The translations under genes and the position numbers were made by a program. The notes under the pieces were generated by a model that was given only the letters and a program-made list of their open reading frames with translations, had not been told where the DNA came from and searched no databases. A stretch of DNA of 64,000 bases from Andrena cerasifolii (Eukaryota; Arthropoda; Insecta; Hymenoptera; Andrenidae), in NCBI RefSeq assembly GCF_050908995.1, contig NW_027484950.1, positions 32,406-96,405 on the forward strand. The letters run 5' to 3'. The stretch's first letter is position 1; every line of letters begins with the position of its first letter. Positions 55,401 through 64,000 of the stretch are shown one piece after another.

Positions 55401-58400
55401 AAAAACCCGAATCCCCACTAGTAAAAATGATGGGTAAAGAGCTGAATATGGGTTGTGCATATTTCCTCGTAGATACAGGAGCAGATATAAACGTAATCAA
55501 ATTAAGCGCCCTTGACGAAAATGTTTCAGTCGCACTTCATGAATCAGTTGCTATCTCAGGAATAACTCCGGATATGACAGAGACTTTAGGTACCACAATA
55601 ATTACATTATTAGGCAAACCCGTAAAATTTCATGTCGTAAGATCTTCATTTGTACTGTGTTGCGATGGTATATTAGGTAAAGAGTATCTCACACAAGAGC
55701 AGGCTGAAATCTCCTTCGCCCATAACACATTGGTAACACGAAGCGATCCTATTAAACCCATACCTTTTATTGGCCATGATCCAGTACCTCGTAGTGTAGA
55801 ACCCCGACTTTTGTATTTAAAAGCACGTACTAGAAAAGCGGTTGCCATTGACGTTACGAATCATGATTTAAAAGAGGGATATCTACCTAAAATTGAAACT
55901 ATAGATGGTTTGTACATTGGTGAAGCTGTTGTGTCTGTAAATGACCAAGGCGCATGTCACGTCTTTGCCGTTAATACGACGGATAAGGATGTCGAAGTCG
56001 AAATTCCGCCACAAGAATTAATACCATTCGAGTACCATAACTTCCCCGAAGAAGAACAAAATTATTTCGATTCTGATACAGAAGATGAGACCTTGCCAAT
56101 CGCGGAAGACAGAGTTTTAGAAATCATAAAAAAATTGCGTCTCGATCATTTGAACGAAGAAGAACGGGATCATGTAATTAAAATCATTAAAGAATTTCCA
56201 GAACGATTCCACTTGCCTTGCGATAAATTACCATGTACCTCATACATTAAACATAGAATCCCCACAGTAGATGATGTTCCTGTGAATACGCGACAGTATC
56301 GTTTTCCTCCGGTTCATAAAGATGAAATAGAAAAACAGGTTCGTAATAAACTAAATAACGGAATAATAGCACCTTCAAATTCACCGTATAATTCGCCCAT
56401 TTGGATTGTTCCTAAAAAACCGGATTCTAAAGGCAATCTGAGATGGAGAATAGTCATAGATTTCCGTAATCTTAATGAGAAAACCATTGGCGATGCATAT
56501 CCATTACCGAACATTACCGATATTCTGGATCACTTAGGTGAAGCCCGATATTTCTCTACGTTTGACTTAGCAAGCGGATTTCAACAAATTGAAATGGATC
56601 CTAAAGATAGACAAAAAACAGCCTTTACAACCCCAAACGGTCATTATGAATACATCCGAATGCCGGAAGGTCTCAAAAATGCTCCAGCGACTTTTCAAAG
56701 GCTAATGGATCAAGTCTTACGCGGGTTACAGGGTGTAGAAGTTTTCGTTTATTTGGATGATATCGTGGTATATGCCAAAAATTTAGAAGAACATGAAAAG
56801 AAAATTCGTCGTTTATTCATGCGTTTGGCCGATGCTAAATTAACTTTACAACCCGATAAGTGCGAGTTCCTCAAAATAGAAGTTGCTTACCTAGGACATG
56901 TTATTAGTCACTCAGGTGTAAAACCGGATCCCAAAAAGATTAGTGCAGTAAAGAATTTCCCTCGTCCAAAAAATCAGAAAAATATTAGGCAATTTCTAGG
57001 TCTAGCAGGATATTACAGACGCTTTATCAAAAACTTCGCAGAAAAAGCTAAACCACTGTCAGACTTGTTGAAGGAAAATTCTACTTTCACTTGGGGAAAG
57101 GAACAAAAGAAAGGATTTCTGGAATTACGAAAAGCACTTTGTAAAAGTCCCATACTTCAGTATCCAAATTTCAATAGTCCGTTCACTTTAACTACAGATG
57201 CGTCAGACTATGCCATAGGCGCTGTACTCAGTCAGGAAGTAAATGGTCAAGATTTGCCAGTTGCATACCTTTCGAGAATTTTAACTAAACCGGAACAAAA
57301 TTATTTCACTACAGAAAAGGAATGTTTGGCAGTCCTTTAGGCAATTTTACACTTCAGACCATATTTATATGGCCGTAAATTTACCCTAGTCAGTGATCAC
57401 GAACCGCTACGATGGATTAATTCAATAAAAGATCCAGGGCAACGATTGATCCGCTGGCGACTAAAATTGCGAGATTATGAGTATGAATTTATTCATAAGG
57501 CAGGAAAATTAAACACAAATGCTGATGTCTTATCAAGGAATCCAGTCATAGTAAATGAACTATGTTCGTCTGATGATTTCAGTTTATCCGATTCCTCTGA
57601 TAATACAAAGTCGGAGTTAGCACCTGATTGCCCAAAATTATTACCAATAAATAAACCCTCCACAACGGGCAAACGAACCCCGACATCTTCGGAATCTGAA
57701 GCTTCCGAACCTAAGGAAAGAATAGCTAGTTTACCAGGAAAACCAAGATTAGGGAGACCAGTAAGTTCAATATCTAAACCGAGGATACCTGTACCTTTAG
57801 ATACCAGTGCAATAGCAACTAGAACGCGAGCAAAGTTTCAAGCTACTGAAGCTCCGGGACCATCAAAAACACAAGAATTAGGTAGATCAAAAGAACTTTC
57901 TCTAGTAGAGGACGTCGATTCCGATGACGAACAGTCAGATCCGCCCATATTCCGTCAACGTAGGAGTACACTGCCGAATCTGAGATTTCATCCTAAACAG
58001 ATGGTGGAGAATCCTAAAATTCCAGATTCACAAAGTGCAGTGGCCGGTACGGAATTGCGGGAAAAAGGGAGCGAGTCCGAAGTAGAGAAAACTATTGCCA
58101 TTAATTTACCCGAAGTTCGCGATAGTGATACAGATGATCAGAACAAACAGAAGTCCACATTTATAGATTTAGAAGAACTACAAGAGTCTTTTAATAGATT
58201 TGAAAAATCATTATTAAATAAAAGCGCTCAATTACAGGAACTTGAAGAGGAAATAGTTTTATTAGATGCCCTTTCTGAAGGAGACACTTTAGATGAATGT
58301 AGACAGGAAATATTACAAGATTTGGATCCATACGATGTTGATACTGGGGACGAAGAGTTAAATAGACGTATAGAAAAATTATTACAACAAGCTAGAGATT

Positions 58401-59695
58401 CTGAAAAAGGTAGTCAAATTCCAAATCCAAGGCGTGAGGAAACAGCCAGTAAAACACCTCAGCTGAAAAATATTCCGGAAGAATCAGAACTAGAAATAAC
58501 TGCAACAAGAGTGCCTGATAGCACAATCGTTAACAGGCCTAGATACAGTTCAATCTTACCTACCCCGACCGTAGATCCAAACCCTATAGCACTTTCGACA
58601 CCATTTCCAAATTCAACGGTTGATCGAACTCCCAAGGAGGGAGGTAGGCAACCTATCGTTCAAAAATCTACTCCTAGACAACTCTTCCCACAAATCTCAA
58701 ATTCATCATCCATATACATCTCGGACGCTGATTACATACCTCCGGATCTAGAATTCGAATCTCGCAGCAAGCAATACAAAAGTAAAGACATCGTAACTTC
58801 TACGAGACAAAATCTAACGTATTACAGATCAAACTATGTACATTTCATTTCGTCCGATTGTGAACTTGTTACACCAGTGAGTATATTGCTCTCCGACCTA
58901 GGCATCATCAATGCGAACGACTTAAAAGAGGCAAAGCCCAGAGTGGGACAAATACTAATAACAAGACGCGGTAAAAATAGAATATTTAGCGTAGTCGTAA
59001 AAAGGAAACATTTTGATAAAATTTCTACTCGGGATTTGGAACTTGGTCTACAGAACCTAAGGAAAATTCTTTTAGATCTAGATATACAGGGTCTAAGAAT
59101 CTCACAAAATGGTGACTTTACGGACGAATTACCTCAAGGTACGTTAATAGAAATATTAAGGAATACATTTGAGGATAGCAATATCGAAATAGCCCTTTGT
59201 TACGGAAACACTCAGGTACCTCCGGAAGAACTTCGTCTGAAAATCATTTCAGAGTTACATGAAAGTTTGGTAGGAGGACATAAGGGTTTAACAAAGACAT
59301 ATTGCAGAATTCGAGAACGATTTTATTGGCCAGGTATGCGCAACGATATTCAAAATTATATCCGTACTTGCAATAGTTGTCAGAATCAAAAATTAGTAAG
59401 AACTAAAACTCGTGAACCAATGTTAATCACTGACACTCCTTTGGAGCCATTTTCTAAAGTATCATTAGACACTGTAGGTCCTTTACCCACTACTCCCAGC
59501 GGGAACAAACATATACTAACTATGCAAGATAATTTGACAAAATATTGCATAGCTGTCCCTGTTCCGGACATAAAAGCAGAAACTATAGCTCACGCACTGG
59601 TTACTAACCTTATATTGCAGTATGGAACGCCACGCGCAATACTAACGGACAAAGGGACTAGTTTCATTAATAAGATAATTCGGAACTTAGCAAAA
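55284..59695 (+). pseudogene. pol: Gypsy pol of element G, one stop and no 3' end
   Basis: The -1 frame relative to gag, open from 55284; first ATG at 55427. Protease VDTGADIN (DTG at residues 16-18 from that ATG), RT with FDLASGFQQ and YLDD (about 56750), RNase H TTDASDYAIGA. TAG at 57338 replaces a Trp codon in RNase H; the frame is open again on both sides, so this is one point change. Then a Ser/Glu-rich linker with PRLGRPV, coiled-coil-like Leu/Glu stretch (about 58170-58280), a macrodomain-like module (about 58845-59200), and integrase with HHCC and the first two Asp (SLDTVGPLP, LTDKGTSF). It stops before the catalytic Glu at the junction about 59695. Confidence 0.9.
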
Positions 59696-60159
59696 ATATA
59701 CGTCGCAATTAGGTTTCTGGGGTTTTTATGACTGCGAAAAGAGATACTCAACTCATCGAATGGATTTCGGGTGTTTTACGGGAAAGGGGTTATTAGAGTG
59801 GCTTGGACTTCATGAGTCGTAAAGAGGGGGTTGAGACTTGGTCTCGATTTAAGAGGGATTTGTAATGAGGGACTTGTTTGAATTTGTTTTTGGAGGGAAT
59901 GATTCGTGCCTTGTAAGACGAATAGGCGAAGAGGGTTTTGAAACGATCATCTCGTGATGGGGACCGCTAAGGTACATCAGCGAGGTGGAGGTTTGTATTG
60001 ATCATCCTGTGTTGTTGACCGCTAAGGTGCAACATCAAGGTGATCGGTGATTGAGGAGATGGGGTAGGAGTTGAGTTTGATAGACTTTAGTGGAGTGATT
60101 TTGAGGTTTACTAGTGGAATTGGGAATAGGAAACGCGAGAAAAATCGTGGGACGTTACA
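59696..60159 (-). repeat. 3' LTR of copy E, U3 part only
   Basis: In element sense it begins TGTAACGTCCCACGATTTTT next to the polypurine tract and ends in U3 at the G junction. It matches 27850-28309. TATA, R and U5 are missing. Confidence 0.88.
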
Positions 60160-60170
60160 CCTCCCCCCTT
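60160..60170 (-). promoter_or_regulatory. Polypurine tract (copy E)
   Basis: CCTCCCCCCTT on this strand, adjoining the LTR start. Confidence 0.85.
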
Positions 60171-60495
60171 ATATGAAGAAATGATTACATTTCTTAACAC
60201 AGGGTACGGGTGTCTTGAAATGCGGAGGAAAAGAAAAATAAAATAAAATGTACCGTTTTGGAAAAAATAAAAATAAAATGGTTTGGAAATAATAAAATAA
60301 AATAAAATATATAGCCTATTTGGCGTAAAAGAAAAGTAAAATAAAAGATGAGAATAATAATAATAGAAAATATAAAAGAATTGATTGTATTAGGAAAAAA
60401 AAACATTTACTTATACTTAAAAATAATATGTATATATATATGTATATTAAAGAAATAGAAAATAAGGAATATTTACAAGGAAGGATAGGATTAAG
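60171..60495 (-). other. Non-coding 3' region of copy E
   Basis: A+T-rich stretch between ORF3 and the polypurine tract, with runs of aaataaaataaaat and tatatatatatg. The 70-codon Phe/Ile-rich ORF here is a composition artefact. Confidence 0.55.
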
Positions 60496-61056
60496 GTTTA
60501 ATAGGGGGAATATGGATCGGGAATTGGGAAGAGGAATTCGGAGTGGTCCAGGACGTAAGTGAGGTTATTATCTCCCTGACAGAGATAAGCGAACCACGCT
60601 AGATCCTCGGGCGTCAGCTCTATGGTATCAGGTAACCTGATGGCTGACCCCGTGTCCAGGATTTCCACTACGCCTGGTCAAGGAGGGATTGAGGAAGGAA
60701 GTGGGATTTCTGGGTTTTGGGACTGGGAGTGGTAAGGAGAGGGTGGAGGACCGGAGAGTACCTCTCTGTTTCCTGCATGAGGGGGGCTAGGGGGCGGTGG
60801 AGTGACGGCCTCTTGGAATGAGTGCAGGTCGTCCATCCTCCTGGGGGGGGGGGGAGTCGTCTATTGTAATTGTCTCTGTTGTGGACGCTGCCTCCCTGAT
60901 GACGATGTTTGATGTCACCTTCGGGAGAAGATGTGAGGCGCTCCCTTCCTCCTTCATGGCCCTCTGGCGCAGCCACTGTATATGGGAGAGCTTTCTCTTG
61001 AGGCCTCCCCCATGGGTCCTAGGCCCACTGGGTTTATGGGCCCTTTTATGAGGCAT
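60496..61056 (-). pseudogene. ORF3 of copy E, frameshifted and stopped
   Basis: Starts at ATG 61056 with a basic N-terminus like A's (MPHKRAHK). The TETITIDDSPPP block is present. A run of 12 C (G on this strand, about 60842-60853) puts the next part out of frame, and further on a TGA stands where B has TGG. The tail homologous to VVEILDTRSATR follows in the shifted frame. PPxY motifs are not seen. Confidence 0.75.
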
Positions 61057-61115
61057 GGTGCGATCTAAGAAACGAGGTGATTTAATGTTCTTTTCTCTAT
61101 AATTTATGATTAGGG

Positions 61116-64000
61116 TCAACCGGGGTTTTCGCGTATTTGACCAAGACGCGCCTTATTCGCGTGTATAATTTTTGTTTTCCCTTTCCATGATATTTTTAAA
61201 TTCTGAGAGGGGATTACCTCTAATATCGTGTGAGGGCCAGAGTATTGATCTCCGAATTTTCCCTTTCGGGGTTCTATTAATACGAAAATCGAGTCGCCCG
61301 GTTTAAAGGTCTTCTCGCTTATGTGTCTATCGTAGTACTTTTTATAACGGAGTTTTGATTGATTTAACTTTTCTGCTGCAGCGGTTTGCAGTTCTTGCAT
61401 CCTTATGTTTAATTTCGAGAGGTATTGACTATAAGTTTCATTTTCAAAGTCTTCGGGCATTCTTTTCCGACTGGGTACCCGGGCTATTTTACCGAACACT
61501 AATTCATGTGGAGTGTATCCAGTGCCCTCGTGGACGCTGGTATTATAAGAGAACGCGGCCATGTCGGTCCATTCGTCCCAGTCACTGTATCTACCGATAA
61601 ACATTTTCAAATATTCTGTTAGGACAAGGTGCGATCGCTCTAGAGAGCCGTTAGTCTGTGGGTGAAAAGCTGTGGTTCGAAATTGTTCAATTTTAAATTT
61701 TTGCGCGATAGTTTTCATGAGTTTACCAGTAAAATTAGCTCCTTGGTCAGTGAAAATGGCTCTGGGAGCTCCGAATTGACAGATAAACTTTCTTATAAAT
61801 GTATCTGCAATTTTTTCCGACGTCGATTGTTTGAGTGGTTCACACACGAAATATTTAGTTAATAAATCTTGCATGGTTAATATGTAGGTATTTCCTTCTC
61901 TCGTGGTGGGTAACGGTCCTACTATATCTAAGGCTATTTTATCAAAGGCGCGTCCAGGCGTGTCTGTAAGGATCATTGGTTGCCTGGTTTTAACATGAAC
62001 GAGTTTCTTCCGCATACAGTCTTCGCATTTTCGAATATAATCTTCAACGGCTTTCTTCATTCCTTTCCAGAAATAGTGGTGTCTAATTCGGTTATAGGTT
62101 TTTGTTACTCCTTTATGTCCAGCTAATGCAGACGCGTGATTTTCCGTAATAATGCTTTGTCTCTTTGATTCTTCGGGGATCTGAACTATTTGTAGGCATA
62201 TTGTGACCTCGATGTCTTCCTCGTCGACGGTTTCGAGAATGTCCATAATAATATCTTGCCAACTTAGCTGATCAATGTTTGTCATTTTGGCAATACTGAA
62301 TGAATATATAGTTAACTCACGTACTACATCCCTAAGAGAAGAAAGGGCTGTTCTCCAATTTGTCGTGGTTAGGGGAATATTTTGTGTTTCCTTGATAACT
62401 AACCCTACGAGAATTTGTCCCTTTTTATATGACACATGAGCCCTGCCCAGAGTGAGTTCGTTTGCTATTGTCAGTTCTCCTGCTTCTTGTAACTGTTTAG
62501 CTCCTTCGTCGCAAGGTTTCCCATCGGCACTCAAAAGGAAGACGAGCGTTTCTTTACGTAGGGACAATGGGTCGCGACTGATGGACGGTACTATTCTGAT
62601 TTCTCGGTCTGGGTTAGCTTCGTATCCTGCATCATGGGATTTGTCTTGCTCAATTATTGATAAATCCGAGTCGGATGTTGACTCGTCTGATATGTTCGAT
62701 TCCACTTCGGAATCGGGATCCGATTGTATCTGGGGAACTGGGGACTGCGGAGGCGAAATATGTTCGTAAGGGGTGGTTATTTGTTCCCCTTCATTTTCCT
62801 GATTCTCTTCTTCGACGCTATTCATTGGTTCTGATAAATTTTCTTTTGTGGATTCTACTGCAGATGTTGGACCTTTTCGTACCTTCCGGTGAGGCTGCAT
62901 CCGCGTAGGTTTCGTCCTTAGATGGGGTTTACTTGTGGGTTCTGAAGCAGAGGTGGATGGTCGGGAACTCCGAGGTCTTCCAGGACCTCGTGTAGGTGGG
63001 GTTTTAGTTTCTTTAGTAGTCCGAGGTTTTTTGTATCTGGTGTGGGCCAGTCCACCCAGTCTTCGTCGGCTTCTTCTCGTGGCCGTATTGGGCATGCCTC
63101 CACTGTAGGGGGATTACGAGATAGAGCGTCGGCAAGTTTGTTGCTTTTTCCCGGTTGGTATCGAATTTCGTATTCATACTCAGCTAATTTTAAACGCCAC
63201 CTAACGAGGCGTGACGTTGGGTCTTTTACTCTATGTAACCAGATTAGTGGTTGATGGTCGGTAAATAAAATAAATTTCCTTCCGTATAGATAAGGTCGGA
63301 AGTGCCTAACGCAATATACGATGGCTAAAAGTTCCTTCTCTATGGTTGCGTAATTTATTTCTGCTTTATTTAGGAGGCGAGAGGCGTAAGCGATCGGTAA
63401 CTCTTTTCCATCTATAGTCTGACTCAATATCCCTCCTATAGCGTAGTCAGAAGCATCTGTAGTGACGTGAAATTCCAGGTCAAAATTCGGGTATTGCAGG
63501 ATAGGTTCTTTCTGCAATGCTAGTCTTAAGTGGTCAAAAGCCGTTTTCTGGGACGGTCCCCACTCAAATATTGTGTCTTTCTTCAATAGTTGGGTTAACG
63601 GACGAGCTATTTTAGAAAAGTCTGGGATAAATTTCCTATAATATCCGGTTAAACCAAGGAATTGTTTGATTCCTTTAGGTGTATTTGGTGCCGGGTAGTT
63701 TCGGACGGCTTCAATTTTTCCTGGATCAGGTTTTACTCCTTGTTCTGTAATTATGTGACCCAAATATGCGACTTCTTTGTGTAGAAATTTACATTTCGAA
63801 GGCTGAAGTTTAAGAATCGCCTCTCTTAGGCGTTGAGCAAGTTTTTTAAATTTTATTATATGTTCTGTAAGGGAACTCGCGTAAAGGACAATATCGTCCA
63901 GATATACGAACATTTCTGTGCCTTGGAGTCCCGTGAGCGTGTGATCCATTAAACGTTGGAAGGTAGCTGGTGCATTACAAAGTCCAAATGGCATTCTAAC
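61116..64000 (-). pseudogene. pol: Gypsy pol (copy E), one frame change in the linker
   Basis: Open from the window edge (RT at MPFGLCNAP) through YLDD (about 63900), RNase H and linker to 62918 in one frame, and from 63095 to 61116 in the -1 frame. The switch fits A_AAA_AAC at 63026-63032, read in phase. The second frame has GPGRPR (about 62970-62995), the macrodomain-like module (about 62170-62560) and a complete integrase with HHCC, D, D and Glu (NGSLERS). Apart from that one shift, the visible part is undamaged and the best preserved family II pol here. Upstream parts lie outside the window. Confidence 0.9.

Larger units (their letters stand above)
52347..59695 (+). mobile_element. Gypsy element G, different lineage, 3'-truncated
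   Basis: 5' LTR, tRNA-Leu primer site, gag and pol. It ends inside integrase, where the sequence passes into a family II LTR on the opposite strand through a short shared aaatata. Unlike families I and II, its LTR ends are TGTTACG...CGTAACA and its Gag has no zinc knuckle. Inserted into the LTR at 51394-52346. Confidence 0.9.
59696..64000 (-). mobile_element. Gypsy copy E (family II), right part outside window
   Basis: Minus-strand element sharing family II pol with A. Its 3' LTR is reduced to the first ~464 bp by the junction with G. The RT end of pol runs off the window. Confidence 0.9.

Noticed and set aside
57338..57340. TAG in G pol as a programmed readthrough site
   Set aside because: It lies inside RNase H at a conserved Trp position rather than at a domain border; a point mutation is simpler.

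Overview
The window is a nest of LTR retrotransposons set in almost pure A+T satellite DNA. I see no host gene, tRNA, rRNA or CRISPR array. The animal-type gypsy and copia elements, the tRNA-Leu and tRNA-iMet primer sites and the heterochromatin-like satellite suggest an arthropod, probably an insect; the species cannot be told from the sequence.

Layout: 1-4791, gypsy copy A (+, family II, cut by the window edge). 4792-8599, satellite. 8600-9633, probable solo LTR of a third family. 9634-12418, satellite. 12419-18934, gypsy copy B (+, family I, no 5' part). 18935-21308, satellite. 21309-26120, copia element H (-), with both LTRs and a 5-bp target duplication. 26126-26580, satellite. 26581-28309, solo family II LTR (-). 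28310-28649, satellite. 28650-35171, gypsy copy C (+, family I), a duplicate of B that includes flanking satellite. 35172-36389, satellite. 36390-47940, gypsy copy D (-, family I), with two LTRs, a primer site, a leader ORF, gag, pol and ORF3, interrupted by an LTR fragment. 47941-51393, satellite with a higher-order repeat. 51394-52346, family II LTR fragment (+), into which gypsy G (+, a different lineage, 52347-about 59695) inserted. About 59696-64000, gypsy copy E (-, family II), running off the window.

The gypsy order is LTR, primer site, (leader ORF), gag, protease-RT-RNase H, acidic linker, extra domain, integrase, ORF3, polypurine tract, LTR. Nearly every reading frame is broken, and the breaks record the history: B and C share a dead reverse transcriptase site and the same 5' truncation; A lacks the integrase catalytic Glu; D is split by a piece of its own LTR; G is cut in integrase; H is young and almost intact.

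Most notable: (1) all six gypsy pol genes carry a roughly 125-residue module before integrase that resembles TARG1/ALC1-type macrodomains and keeps a Lys and an Asp at the expected catalytic places; (2) family I and II elements have an uncharacterised third ORF with a SUMO-interaction-like motif and, in family I, PPxY motifs; (3) the G LTR holds five copies of a three-way-junction fold with compensatory changes, and two other LTR families carry hairpin arrays; (4) copy D has a leader ORF with three CxxC pairs.
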